Of a DNA stretch of 64,000 bases, positions 34,889 through 43,891 are shown piece by piece. The stretch is taken from contig JAUSCD010000004.1 in NCBI GenBank assembly GCA_030651695.1, forward strand, positions 1-64,000, read 5' to 3'. The notes beneath the pieces are model-generated. The model saw nothing but the letters and a program-made list of their open reading frames with translations, was not told the origin of the DNA and made no database searches. The DNA comes from Pseudohongiella sp. (lineage in GTDB: Bacteria; Pseudomonadota; Gammaproteobacteria; Pseudomonadales; Pseudohongiellaceae). Each line of letters starts with the position of its first letter. The first letter of the stretch is position 1. A program made the position numbers and the translations under genes.

Positions 34889-35968
34889 CTATCTGTTATC
34901 GGGCGTCTGATACCCCGCCATAAACCGCAGCATTATCTCCGCCAGCTCCGGACCATGACTTTCCTGTAAGAAGTGCCCTGCCCCGTTTATGGTAATGTGC
35001 GACTGCGACCGGGCGCCCGGGATGCGCTGCTGGAATTCAATATCGCCACCTGCCGTGATGGGATCACCGTCACTGAATGCTGTCATAAACGGTTTCTGCC
35101 ACTGCTCCAGCACCTGCCATGCCTGCGCATTCAGGCGTAACTCTGAGGGCACCAATCTCGGCATGATCATGGGGCCGGCTTTATAACGCGCATCCGGAAA
35201 CGGTGCGTCATAGGCGTCAACAATGACCTGGTACTGCGGGTCGGATGCGTCTGAATCGACAGCAACAATCTGCCCCACCGGCATATCTTCAACTGATTGT
35301 GAATACGCAGCCCATTTCAGAAAGGAAGGGTCGGACTGCAATTCATCCCAACTGACATCACCTTGCCACCACAGGCCAAGCAAAAACAGCGGGTAACCTA
35401 TAAGCCCCTGTATTCCATCGGCGGCGGGAAGCCCGGTGTTGGCAGCGACAACTCCGGCAAAACGGTCTGGCATTTCGGCCAGCGTTCGCAAACCTATCAG
35501 CCCGCCCCAGTCCTGAATAAACAGCGTGATATCCTGCAACTGTAACGCGGTTATCAACGTCTTGATATGTGCCACATGCCCGCTGTGGCTGTGCGCTGAC
35601 ATCAGCGCCGGCTTGTCGGATCGGCCAAAACCAATCAGGTCCGGCACTATGACGCGGTAGCCCGCATCTGCCAGCACCGGAATCATTTTGCGGTAGAGAT
35701 AGCTCCAGGAAGGTTCGCCGTGCAACAGAAGTACGACCTGGCCCTGTTCGGGACCTTCATCCACATAATGCATTCTGACATCATCCAGCTGCAGATAGTG
35801 CGGCGCAAAAGGGTAATCGGCCAAAGAGCGGAATCTCTCGTCCGGTGTCCTGAAGATGCCGGGGGAAATCTCGTCTGCCAATGTCGTCTGCGCAGACATC
35901 AATACAAAACCTGTCAGCCACAGAACCCTGAAAGCTGATTTTTTAATGCTGATCCGGATGTCCAACAT
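34889..35968 (-). CDS. Exported haloalkane-dehalogenase-like alpha/beta hydrolase
   Basis: The 359-residue product has a signal peptide (basic MLDIRISIKKSAF, then LWLTGFVLMSAQTTLA), followed by an HLD-I-type alpha/beta hydrolase. HGEPSWSYLYR at 83-93 forms the oxyanion region, the nucleophile is D153 in QDWGG with the halide-binding W154, and the catalytic His lies in NGAGHFLQE near the C terminus. Haloalkane dehalogenases split carbon-halogen bonds hydrolytically; most are cytoplasmic, so an exported form is notable. Epoxide or ester hydrolysis is possible, though the Asp-Trp pair favours dehalogenation. It lies 44 bases after the sulfatase in the same direction, so it is probably part of that operon. 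Confidence 0.8.
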   Translation of the reverse strand: MLDIRISIKKSAFRVLWLTGFVLMSAQTTLADEISPGIFRTPDERFRSLADYPFAPHYLQLDDVRMHYVDEGPEQGQVVLLLHGEPSWSYLYRKMIPVLADAGYRVIVPDLIGFGRSDKPALMSAHSHSGHVAHIKTLITALQLQDITLFIQDWGGLIGLRTLAEMPDRFAGVVAANTGLPAADGIQGLIGYPLFLLGLWWQGDVSWDELQSDPSFLKWAAYSQSVEDMPVGQIVAVDSDASDPQYQVIVDAYDAPFPDARYKAGPMIMPRLVPSELRLNAQAWQVLEQWQKPFMTAFSDGDPITAGGDIEFQQRIPGARSQSHITINGAGHFLQESHGPELAEIMLRFMAGYQTPDNR

Positions 35969-36012
35969 AGTTTCCTTGTTTGCTGACTGGGACTTCTGCA
36001 ACAGAAGTTACA

Positions 36013-37677
36013 TTAATTTGGCCAATAGATATGTTCATCGTCCGGGTATTCTGTCCGCCCTAATGGTTTGTCGATACTGACCGGCATTTCAACAACGGAC
36101 GGCCACATGGGGTCAGGCAGTTCAGCATTGTGTTGATCGAGCAGACTGGTCAGTTCTGCCAGCTTCTCCGGGTTTTGCGATGACACTTCAAATTGTTCAG
36201 TAGGATCATTCTGCAGATTGAATAACCAGACTTTGTCGGGACGCTGTGCGCGTTGCAGTTTCCAGCCATCTGCAATCACTACCTGATAATGTCCGCTTCT
36301 CCAGAACAAGGCGTCATGGGGGTCACCTGCCACTTCCTGAGTGATAAAGGGAATCAGATTGACTCCATCTATTACTCTGTCATCGGGCAGTGCAGCGCCT
36401 GCGGCGTAAGCCAGCGTGGGCAATACGTCGGTATGATGCGTAAACGGCAGAAACTCCGTGCCTGGCTCAATGACATCCGGCCACTTGATGAAAAACGGCA
36501 CTCTGATACCGCCACCAAAGAACGTGGTTTTCCATCCGCGATAGGGTTGGTTTATGTCAGGCAGTCCGAGGTAGTGAGCCCCGCCATTATCGGAGGTAAA
36601 GATAACAATGGTGTTATCTTCCAGCCCATTTTCCCGCAGTGCATCGGTTACCTGCCCGACACCGCGATCCAGCGCTTTGATCATGGCGGCATAAACCCGC
36701 TCAGTGTGGTTTTCGATATGGTCCAGCGCGTCGTAGTCCGATTTGAGGGCTTGCAGCGGCGAGTGCGGTGCCCAATGCGCCAGGTATAAAAAGAAGGGCT
36801 GGTTCTTGTTTTTTTCAATTGCAGTGATGGCTTCCCGGGTCAGATAGTCAGTCAGGTATCCCTCGGCCGCAAACCGGGCTCCCTCATTAAAATTCATCGA
36901 ATAACGCGCTACCGACCAGAAAAATTTGTCGATAGGATCAAAGTCCTGACGGGCGTTTACAGCATCCGGGTGATCCACCGGCAGGTACAACAGACCTGCC
37001 AGATTCAGGCTTTCATCAAATCCCTGCCCGGTCGGTTCAGAACCGTTTGTACTACCAAGATGCCACTTGCCTATATGGATGGTTTTGTAATCTTGCGCCT
37101 TTAAAAGATCGGCTATGGTTTGCTCGGACTGCGGCATACCCATACTGCTGAAATCATTCTGATAAACGCCGGGTTGGCCCAGATGGCTGATCAGTGAACG
37201 TCTGTAGTCCGCCTCGATCTGTCTGTCCAGTCTTGCAGTGATGTCGGCCATACCATTGGGCAGAGGTGTAAACTCAAAACCAAAGCGGGTGGCATAGCGC
37301 CCGGTCAGCAACGCTGCTCTGGACGGTGCACACACGGCACTCGATGACATGCCTTGGCTGAGCGCAACGCCCTGTCGGGCAATATTATCGATGTTGGGCG
37401 TTGGCACAGTGCCATTTGCCACACCGCCTCCGTAGAAACTGATGTCGTTCCAGCCAAGGTCGTCCGCAACAATCAAAACAATGTTCGGTTGCTGGCTTGT
37501 TCTCGGGCCTTCTGGCCCCTGTTGCCAGACAACGGGCTGATTCGGGCCGGTCGGGCTTGTAAAATCGATCATCAATCCCGGCAGGTAGATAATCCAGCGG
37601 TCTATGGTCAGCCAGGCCAGCAAGGGAAATGAGAGCAGTATCAGAACAAGGGCCGATATTTTTTTGGCCAGACTCAT
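36013..37677 (-). CDS. Membrane-anchored sulfatase (formylglycine type)
   Basis: The 554-residue product has an N-terminal membrane helix (about 7-25) and a sulfatase domain. It has metal ligands D72-D73 in ADDLGWND and the CxPSR motif SAVCAPSRAALLTGR, where C116 would be converted to formylglycine. Also present are IGKWHLG and the later SDNGGAHYLGLP. Sulfatases remove sulfate from organic esters, here presumably in the periplasm. The start codon overlaps the upstream FGE gene by 4 bases (ATGA), so the enzyme and its activator should be made together. The substrate is unknown; marine polysaccharides, steroids or alkyl sulfates are all possible. Confidence 0.9.
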   Translation of the reverse strand: MSLAKKISALVLILLSFPLLAWLTIDRWIIYLPGLMIDFTSPTGPNQPVVWQQGPEGPRTSQQPNIVLIVADDLGWNDISFYGGGVANGTVPTPNIDNIARQGVALSQGMSSSAVCAPSRAALLTGRYATRFGFEFTPLPNGMADITARLDRQIEADYRRSLISHLGQPGVYQNDFSSMGMPQSEQTIADLLKAQDYKTIHIGKWHLGSTNGSEPTGQGFDESLNLAGLLYLPVDHPDAVNARQDFDPIDKFFWSVARYSMNFNEGARFAAEGYLTDYLTREAITAIEKNKNQPFFLYLAHWAPHSPLQALKSDYDALDHIENHTERVYAAMIKALDRGVGQVTDALRENGLEDNTIVIFTSDNGGAHYLGLPDINQPYRGWKTTFFGGGIRVPFFIKWPDVIEPGTEFLPFTHHTDVLPTLAYAAGAALPDDRVIDGVNLIPFITQEVAGDPHDALFWRSGHYQVVIADGWKLQRAQRPDKVWLFNLQNDPTEQFEVSSQNPEKLAELTSLLDQHNAELPDPMWPSVVEMPVSIDKPLGRTEYPDDEHIYWPN

Positions 37678-38594
37678 TGCTGCAAACCCTCTTCAGAGAT
37701 CGGTTCAAGCGAGCGTGCACAACGAAAGCCAACGTGCATAAGTGTGCTGTCGGGTGTGGAGTGGCTGCGCGCCGACACCCGATAGCCGTGACAGACCGCC
37801 GCATCGCACAAGAACGATCCGCCGCGCTGCACTTTGCTCACCCCTTGTTGCGGCGCATCAAACTGGCCTTCTCTGCCGGCATAAGAGCCATACCAGTCAG
37901 CCGTCCATTCCCATACGTTGCCGGCCATATCCGTCAACCCCGCTGGCGAGACCCCGAATCTGCCCACGGGTGATGTCACCGGATATCCATCCGAAGCGTC
38001 ATTCAGAACAGGGAATACTCCTGTCCAGACATTTGCCAGGTAGTCTCCCTCTTTCAGCAGTTTGTCTCCGAAGGCATAGGACACTTCACCCTCATGCCCG
38101 GTTCTGGCTGCATGCTCCCATTCCACCTCTGATGGCAGTCGTTTACCCTGAGCAGCACAGTAATTAACCGCATCGTGCCAGGAAACCTGCGTAACCGGGT
38201 GGTTGGGACTGGCGTCAATACTTTCATTGCCGAATGGTTTTTTCCAGTTCGCCCCTTCCTGCAAATACCAGTGACCGGTACCAAACTGCATGACAGCGGC
38301 GCTTCCCAACTGTTCTGCTGTGCTGATGTAATTGTGCGAATTTACAAATTCTGAAAATGCGCTGACTGTGACAGGAGTTCTGTCGAGGAAAAAGCTTTCC
38401 ACCCGCGCCTCAAAAACGGCTTGTTCATCTGCCTGACCCTGAAGAGACCCGATCCGGGAAACTCCCGCAGGAATCAGCACCATTTTTGGTGATGGGCCGG
38501 CAAATGATAAGGATGGTGCTACAATCAGCGCTAAAACCAGTGCAGCCGACCGTCGCGTAGCGATATTTCGTACCAGATAAGAGCAGTTGACCAT
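37674..38594 (-). CDS. Exported formylglycine-generating enzyme
   Basis: The 306-residue product is an FGE-sulfatase family protein that would oxidise the sulfatase active-site Cys to formylglycine. The two catalytic cysteines of aerobic, copper-dependent FGE are present in GGSFLCDAAVCHGYRVSAR (C263 and C268). The LTDMAGNVWEWTADW segment and the RLPSEVEWEHAAR segment are also present. Unlike most bacterial FGE, it has a signal peptide (MVNCSYLVRNIATRRSAALVL, then hydrophobic LIVAPSLSFA), so it probably acts in the periplasm on the sulfatase gene product that follows. It is the first gene of the operon, divergent from tetR. Confidence 0.9.
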   Translation of the reverse strand: MVNCSYLVRNIATRRSAALVLALIVAPSLSFAGPSPKMVLIPAGVSRIGSLQGQADEQAVFEARVESFFLDRTPVTVSAFSEFVNSHNYISTAEQLGSAAVMQFGTGHWYLQEGANWKKPFGNESIDASPNHPVTQVSWHDAVNYCAAQGKRLPSEVEWEHAARTGHEGEVSYAFGDKLLKEGDYLANVWTGVFPVLNDASDGYPVTSPVGRFGVSPAGLTDMAGNVWEWTADWYGSYAGREGQFDAPQQGVSKVQRGGSFLCDAAVCHGYRVSARSHSTPDSTLMHVGFRCARSLEPISEEGLQQ

Positions 38595-38627
38595 ATCGGA
38601 TTGTTGCCCCTTGTTTTAATTATCCAT

Positions 38628-38653
38628 CAGTATAATTATGCGAATTTATACTG
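38628..38653. promoter_or_regulatory. 26-bp palindrome in the tetR-FGE divergent region
   Basis: cagtataa and ttatactg are 8-base arms around ten AT-rich bases, in the 87-base region between the divergent FGE and tetR starts. Its size and place fit an operator for the TetR-family regulator, from which it would control both its own gene and the FGE-sulfatase-dehalogenase operon. Confidence 0.65.
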
Positions 38654-38681
38654 TCCACCTTTCATTTTATTTGACTTTTTA

Positions 38682-39347
38682 ATGACAGAAACCTCAAAAA
38701 ACAAATCACGCGCCGGCAGGCCTGTAAACGCCAACCCTGAACATCAAAGGGAAAATATACTCCGTGCGGCACTGGCCGAATTTTCCGCCAAAGGCTTTGC
38801 CGGTGCTTCTGTGCGTACAATTGCGCAGGAAGCCGGCGTTGCGCACGGCCTGATCCGGCATTATTTCCTGAGCAAAGAAGAACTGTTCAGGTCAACAGCG
38901 GATTACCTGTTTGGTCAGATACATAAGTCTTTGATTGAGTCAGCCGGTAATGAATCTGCCACCAATCCTGTCCAGCAGCTGCAACAGCAAATCCGCGCAT
39001 TTGTCCACTTATCCGCAAAACTGCCGTACATGGCAGCATTTTTGATGCAGGCAGGTCTGGATGGTGGCGAGCACTTTTTGTATGTTGTTAACAAGTATGT
39101 GAAACCCTTACAGGAACTGTCTCTTGCTCCCTACCGGGAGGCCGTTGCGCAAGGTCTGATGCGCGATTTTGAACCCGATTTTGTATTTTTGATCGCTACC
39201 CATGCCGCTACGGCTCCTTTTGCCAACAGCGCCATCCGTAACGTCGTAGTCGGCGACTATATGGAGGACACTGCAAAAATTGACCGATATGCGGACACCT
39301 TAATCGATATCCTGATGTCCGGGTGCATAAAAAAGGCCGGTTTCTGA
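38682..39347 (+). CDS. TetR-family regulator
   Basis: The 221-residue product has an N-terminal helix-turn-helix (about 17-65; REN ILRAALAEFSAKGFAGASVRTIAQEAGVAHGLIRHYFLSKEELF) typical of TetR proteins. The C-terminal ligand domain is alpha-helical and undiagnostic. ATG 38682 is chosen, since the open frame upstream runs over the presumed operator region. It is divergent from the FGE-sulfatase-dehalogenase operon and separated from it by a palindrome, so it probably represses that operon until a ligand, perhaps a sulfated or halogenated compound, binds. The next gene downstream is the TonB-dependent receptor in the same direction, with 203 bases between. Confidence 0.88.
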   Translation: MTETSKNKSRAGRPVNANPEHQRENILRAALAEFSAKGFAGASVRTIAQEAGVAHGLIRHYFLSKEELFRSTADYLFGQIHKSLIESAGNESATNPVQQLQQQIRAFVHLSAKLPYMAAFLMQAGLDGGEHFLYVVNKYVKPLQELSLAPYREAVAQGLMRDFEPDFVFLIATHAATAPFANSAIRNVVVGDYMEDTAKIDRYADTLIDILMSGCIKKAGF

Positions 39348-39550
39348 TAATTCTCGTCCGGTTCACACGGAGGATCACACCAGGCATGACCTAGTTGTAT
39401 TTTGTAAACAAATCGCCGTAATTTCCCTGTTTTTCCACGAACATATTGTCTTTGTTAACGTTAATTTAACCGTTATCCAACAGTTACACGCTGCTTTTAT
39501 GTAGTGGGTTCATGTAGTGTCCCTGTGCCATTAAAATTCAAGGGAAAACC

Positions 39551-41665
39551 ATGAAGAATCTGAATACCCCAGTTGTTCCGGGTGTGGTAGGAACACGTTT
39601 CAACGGCTCGACACATTCATTTGCACTGAACTCTGCAAAGGGCCTGTCGCGCCTGTCTGCTATTGGACTGCTGACGCTTTACGCCGCATCCGGTCTGGCG
39701 CAAACCTCAGACGGTCAAACCCCTGGCCGTCAAGCCGCAGGCACTCAGAACAGTTCTGCAGCTCCCGCCCTGCAAGAAGTGCTGATCACCGAACGCAGCA
39801 TAGAAAGTACGCTGCCACTTGAACTCTCTCGTTTCGGTGTCGATCTTGAAATCGTGACCGAAGAGCAGGTACGCAATCACGGTTTTGTCGACGTTGCCCA
39901 ATCCCTGGAGATGTTGGTACCCGGCGTGCACCTGACAACCCAGGCCGGTGCCTTCAGCTACATCAATGTGCAAATGCAGGGTTCACGCAACAGCGACCTG
40001 CTTTGGGCACTGGACGGGGTAAGAATCAATAACCGCCTTTATAACAGCACCAGCCCTGCCGATACTTTGCCCTCAAGTATGATAGAGCGGCTGGAGATAT
40101 TAAAAGGCAGTCACGGCCTGATGTATGGCACTCAGGCGATCGCCGGCGTAGTAAATGTGGTTACACGTGGTTTTTCTTCTACACCCGATGGCTCGGTGAC
40201 ACTGGGCGCAGGCAGCAATGGCCAGCGCCGGGCCAATGGATACGTGCGCGGTTCGCTGGGTGATCACAAAGTAGTTGCCTGGGCCTCAAAAGACCAGACT
40301 GACGGTTACGAGCTTTACGACAACTACCAACCTACAGCAATCAACAAAAAACGCGGTTATGACGTTGACAGCATTGGCCTCAAATACGGCTACGATTTCA
40401 GTGAGACGCTCAGTTTCAGCGCCACCGGTATCCAGACTAACGCCCGGCTGGACTACCCCAACGTCAGCAACGTGTCAGTAAACGATCGTGAAGAATCCAT
40501 CCTTAGCGCCAAGTTCGATTACATTCCAAGCGATACCGCCCAGTTTATTCTCAAAGGCTATTACCATAGCTGGGATACAGACTACTACACCCCTCCGAAT
40601 CCATCCGCCTACTGGGGATATAAGGACAAGGGTTTGACCGCTGCTACTGTGCTCAAACCACACCGCTTTTTTGAGTATCACCTCGGTTACGACTACCAGA
40701 CTTACGAAGGTCAGGATGAAGTATTGGTGATTGCAGGCCTGCGCGAAGAAGTTCACGCGGTTTACACACAGATACGAAGCAGTGACGACTTGTCGGAGCG
40801 TGCACGCTTTGCGGCGGGTGTGCGCTACAACGAAACCGGTGGAAACGACTCGACTGTATGGAACGCATCCGGCGTTTACGAGCTCACTGATTCTTTGTAT
40901 GTACAGGGCATGGTGGCTACATCCTTTATGTTGCCCAGTGCTGAAAACCTCTACCGCATACACTGCCCTACAGGTCAGAACTGCACACATGGCAATCCCA
41001 ACCTGGCACCAGAAGAAAGTTTCGCAGTAAACCTTTCGGTGGGCGGGTTGTTAGATGCAGCCGACCGTCAGTTCAACTGGCAGCTGACTGGCTGGGACAG
41101 GAAAGTCGACAATCTGATTACCACCGATGCTATCCCAGCCGGGCAGATTGGTCAGTTCCCCGACGGTTTCACGCGCACTTTTATCAACGTCTCTGATGAA
41201 GTGACCGTCCGCGGCGGTGAGTTACTATTTAGCGGCCCGGTTAGTGACGCGGTCTCTTTCAATCTCAGTTATACCTACAGCAAAGAAGAGGCACGTGGCA
41301 CTAATCAACAGATCTCAGACCGACCCCGTCGTCAGTATAAAGGTTCGCTGTCCTATGCTTCGCAGACCCTGCCTTTAGGTGCCAATCTGGCGGTGAAATA
41401 TGTTGGCCGCAAATCGTCGAATGTGACCGGTTTTGGTACGCAATACTACGGCGATGCCTACGTGGTTGATGCCGGTGCGCATGCTTATCTGGACGCCGCT
41501 GAAAAACACCGCGTCACTCTGCGTGTTGAAAACCTGCTGGATGAAACCGTTGCGACTGCAGTGAACTCAGCCGTGTTAGTGGGGTCGAACCCCCAAGAGC
41601 GCTTCCTGTGGCAGCGCCTGGCAGTGCCCCGTTCCCTGTATGTTAATTACCAATACAGCTTCTGA
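39551..41665 (+). CDS. TonB-dependent outer-membrane receptor
   Basis: The 704-residue product has an extended signal region (basic and polar residues 1-30, hydrophobic GLSRLSAIGLLTLYAASGLAQ at 31-51), then a TonB-box-like ITERS, a plug domain (VTEEQVRNHGFVDVAQSLEMLVPGVHL, LDGVRINNRL, SMIERLEILKGSHGLMYGTQAIAGVVNVVTR) and a 22-strand beta-barrel ending in an aromatic residue (YVNYQYSF). It would import a metal complex or another large substrate using the proton-motive force. The PepSY and HGW-type lipoprotein genes that follow suggest a metal, perhaps copper, nickel or a metallophore. The 203-base upstream region holds a TTAACGTTAA palindrome at 39455-39464 and no Fur box I could recognise. 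Confidence 0.9.
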   Translation: MKNLNTPVVPGVVGTRFNGSTHSFALNSAKGLSRLSAIGLLTLYAASGLAQTSDGQTPGRQAAGTQNSSAAPALQEVLITERSIESTLPLELSRFGVDLEIVTEEQVRNHGFVDVAQSLEMLVPGVHLTTQAGAFSYINVQMQGSRNSDLLWALDGVRINNRLYNSTSPADTLPSSMIERLEILKGSHGLMYGTQAIAGVVNVVTRGFSSTPDGSVTLGAGSNGQRRANGYVRGSLGDHKVVAWASKDQTDGYELYDNYQPTAINKKRGYDVDSIGLKYGYDFSETLSFSATGIQTNARLDYPNVSNVSVNDREESILSAKFDYIPSDTAQFILKGYYHSWDTDYYTPPNPSAYWGYKDKGLTAATVLKPHRFFEYHLGYDYQTYEGQDEVLVIAGLREEVHAVYTQIRSSDDLSERARFAAGVRYNETGGNDSTVWNASGVYELTDSLYVQGMVATSFMLPSAENLYRIHCPTGQNCTHGNPNLAPEESFAVNLSVGGLLDAADRQFNWQLTGWDRKVDNLITTDAIPAGQIGQFPDGFTRTFINVSDEVTVRGGELLFSGPVSDAVSFNLSYTYSKEEARGTNQQISDRPRRQYKGSLSYASQTLPLGANLAVKYVGRKSSNVTGFGTQYYGDAYVVDAGAHAYLDAAEKHRVTLRVENLLDETVATAVNSAVLVGSNPQERFLWQRLAVPRSLYVNYQYSF

Positions 41666-41787
41666 GCTGCGTACTGCCGTGCCAGACCCTGTAATTGGCA
41701 GTGTCTGGTTTATTATCGTTCGGCAGGGACGCTGAGCGACCTTTTTGCGGTATCGTTTTAAGTGCGGTGCCTGAGAGACTTTCTGAT

Positions 41788-43272
41788 ATGCGTTTTATCT
41801 TGCTTGTACATCGCTACCTCGCCGTTGCTGTTGGCTTCTTGATGACACTGTGGTGCCTTTCCGGTTTTGTCATGATGTATCAGGCCATGCCGGTTCTCAG
41901 CAATGAGCAGCGCCTGAATGGACTGCAGCCGCTGACGCTTACCGAGTGTTGCAATCTGGGCGATTATGCTCCGCACGATAGCACGCCACTTGGTAATTTT
42001 CGTATTGAAATGCTGTTGAGCGAACCCGTGCTGCGTTTTGCTACGGGTCAGGACAACCAGATTATCTCCTTACGTTCAGGCGAAGCTATGCCTGCACTCT
42101 CCTCTGACCAGGTGCTTGAGGTGGCGGAGCTTTACCGCACGGGCAACGGTGTCGCTGGCACTTCTGTCGCACGCGGTACCATCGAGACGGATCAGTGGAC
42201 AATACAAAGCGCGCGCCGCAATCAACCTGCCTGGCATATCGCTTTTAACGATGCCGCCGGAACTGAAATTTACATCAACGGCCGCACCGGAGAAGTATTT
42301 CAGCAAACCAACCGACGTGAGCGGGTACTCGCCTGGCTTGGCGCTATTCCCCATTGGCTCTACCCTGCTGTGCTGCGACAAAACGGAGCACTGTGGACTG
42401 ACGTAGTGGTCTGGACCTCCATTCTGGGAACCTTTCTTGCTGCCACAGGAATGTACGTCGGCATAACCCGTCTGCGTCGTCGGCGCGATACCAATGAACT
42501 CAGATCACCCTACAAAGGCTGGTGGTATTGGCATCACGTGAGTGGCCTCTTTTTTGGTGTGCTGGTGCTGACCTGGGTGTTCAGCGGTTTGATGACAATG
42601 AACCCCTGGGGCGCTCTGAGCGGAGGTGGTGGCGGCAACTACCGGCCACAACTGACAGGCAGCGCACAATGGTCTGATCTCAAGCAGTTTCTTGCAGCAG
42701 TTGAAAATGGCAGCGCACAGTTACCTGATTCCGGCAACATCAAGCAGATCACGCCCACCGTGTTTGATCATCGTTTGTATCCTATGCTCCACCTTCAGCA
42801 TGGCGAACAGCGCCGACTTGATTCAAACGGCAGGTTGGCAACATTACAAATCGCAGACATTGAGCGAGTTGTTACTGCGCTCGACACGCCCGTCATTACG
42901 ACTGGCCTGATGTACGGCGAAGACAGTTATTACTACGGACACAAGCGCGAAGTGCCTCTTCCTGTCTATCGCGTTATCATGGACGACGCAGAACAGACTC
43001 GCATTTACATCAATACAGAAACCGGCGCCGTGCGCAGTCTGGGCACCACAGGACGCTGGTCACGCTGGATCCGCACCGGGTTGCATGATCTCGATTTCCC
43101 GGTGTTACGCCTGCGTCCGCTCTGGGACATTGTTGTTATTTTGCTTTTGATTGGTGTCACAATGGTGTGTGGCACAGGAACATGGATGTCCTTTAGACGA
43201 ATCCGACGCGATATAAAAAGTTTGCGACGTCGTCTGGCAGCGCCCCGCACCAGCAAACTATCCACTCATTAA
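41788..43272 (+). CDS. PepSY-domain inner-membrane protein
   Basis: The 494-residue product has a PepSY_TM layout: first helix near residue 10 (LLVHRYLAVAVGFLMTLWCLSGFVMMY), two periplasmic PepSY repeats (around TEIYINGRTGEVFQQTNRR and RIYINTETGAVRSLGTTGRWSRWI), helices near 205 and 255, and a C-terminal helix. The WHHVSGLFFGVLVLTWVFSGLM segment with its histidine matches the FMN or heme-binding helices seen in iron-uptake flavocytochrome-like proteins (FsrB/PiuB type). Such proteins are often next to siderophore receptors and reduce the imported metal. It starts 123 bases after the TonB receptor. ATG 41788 is chosen; the frame is open 31 residues further upstream. Confidence 0.85.
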   Translation: MRFILLVHRYLAVAVGFLMTLWCLSGFVMMYQAMPVLSNEQRLNGLQPLTLTECCNLGDYAPHDSTPLGNFRIEMLLSEPVLRFATGQDNQIISLRSGEAMPALSSDQVLEVAELYRTGNGVAGTSVARGTIETDQWTIQSARRNQPAWHIAFNDAAGTEIYINGRTGEVFQQTNRRERVLAWLGAIPHWLYPAVLRQNGALWTDVVVWTSILGTFLAATGMYVGITRLRRRRDTNELRSPYKGWWYWHHVSGLFFGVLVLTWVFSGLMTMNPWGALSGGGGGNYRPQLTGSAQWSDLKQFLAAVENGSAQLPDSGNIKQITPTVFDHRLYPMLHLQHGEQRRLDSNGRLATLQIADIERVVTALDTPVITTGLMYGEDSYYYGHKREVPLPVYRVIMDDAEQTRIYINTETGAVRSLGTTGRWSRWIRTGLHDLDFPVLRLRPLWDIVVILLLIGVTMVCGTGTWMSFRRIRRDIKSLRRRLAAPRTSKLSTH

Positions 43273-43287
43273 ACAAAAGTGATTTTT

Positions 43288-43770
43288 ATGAATTCTGCAA
43301 AATATCTGGTATTACTTATTTCCGGCGTTCTGCTCGTCGCCTGCAGTCAGGACACGGACCAGGCTGCTCCGGCTGAACCTGTGGCCTGGATAGACATGCC
43401 GCTGAGCGAAAACACCTGGTGGCCTGCCGACAGAGAGTTCCGCACCGGCACGTACCAGATTGTTCTGGATGCCTTTGCCGGGCTTGAATTCAAACTCGGC
43501 ATGAACGCCGGCGACATGATTGTGTATGAATGGGACGCAGGAAACATCGAACCAGAGATGCTGCTGTCCGAGTTCCATGGCCACACCGAACGTCAGGGCG
43601 ATGCACCCGGCAATTTAATGTTTTACAGCAATCATACCAACGGCAGCGAAAGAGGCACCTTGCTCGCCCCGTTTAGCGGCATTCACGGCTGGTATCTCAA
43701 GAACAATAGACTCGAAGAAATTGTGGTAACCCTGAAAGTCGCAGGGTTTTATGAGGAGGTTGCACAATAG
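43288..43770 (+). CDS. Lipoprotein with HGxT/HGW-type metal-associated domain
   Basis: The 160-residue product has a lipoprotein signal (MNSAKYLVLLISGVLLVAC). Its C-terminal half carries EFHGHTE and GTLLAPFSGIHGWYLKNNRLEEIVVTLKVAGFYEEV. This resembles the periplasmic part of a family annotated as transmembrane anchor proteins, in which HGD or HGW-type motifs are conserved and which occur next to metal-uptake genes. In the anchor family the N terminus is a membrane helix; here it is a lipid anchor. ATG 43288 is preferred to GTG 43279. The gene follows the PepSY gene by 15 bases, so both are probably in one operon with the receptor. Confidence 0.6.
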   Translation: MNSAKYLVLLISGVLLVACSQDTDQAAPAEPVAWIDMPLSENTWWPADREFRTGTYQIVLDAFAGLEFKLGMNAGDMIVYEWDAGNIEPEMLLSEFHGHTERQGDAPGNLMFYSNHTNGSERGTLLAPFSGIHGWYLKNNRLEEIVVTLKVAGFYEEVAQ

Positions 43771-43891
43771 CCCCCTGATACAAGTTACCTCCATCCGGCA
43801 GCGATCTGTTTTCAATCCACCCGTATTCTGCGGTATGGTTAGAAAGTAAGTTGCACTTCCTCGACCGGTGCTGCCAACAATGGAGGCTTTT

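Noticed and set aside
39348-39550. Fur box upstream of the TonB receptor
   Set aside because: The region has a TTAACGTTAA palindrome and a repeated atgtagtg, but no sequence resembling the 19-bp Fur consensus.
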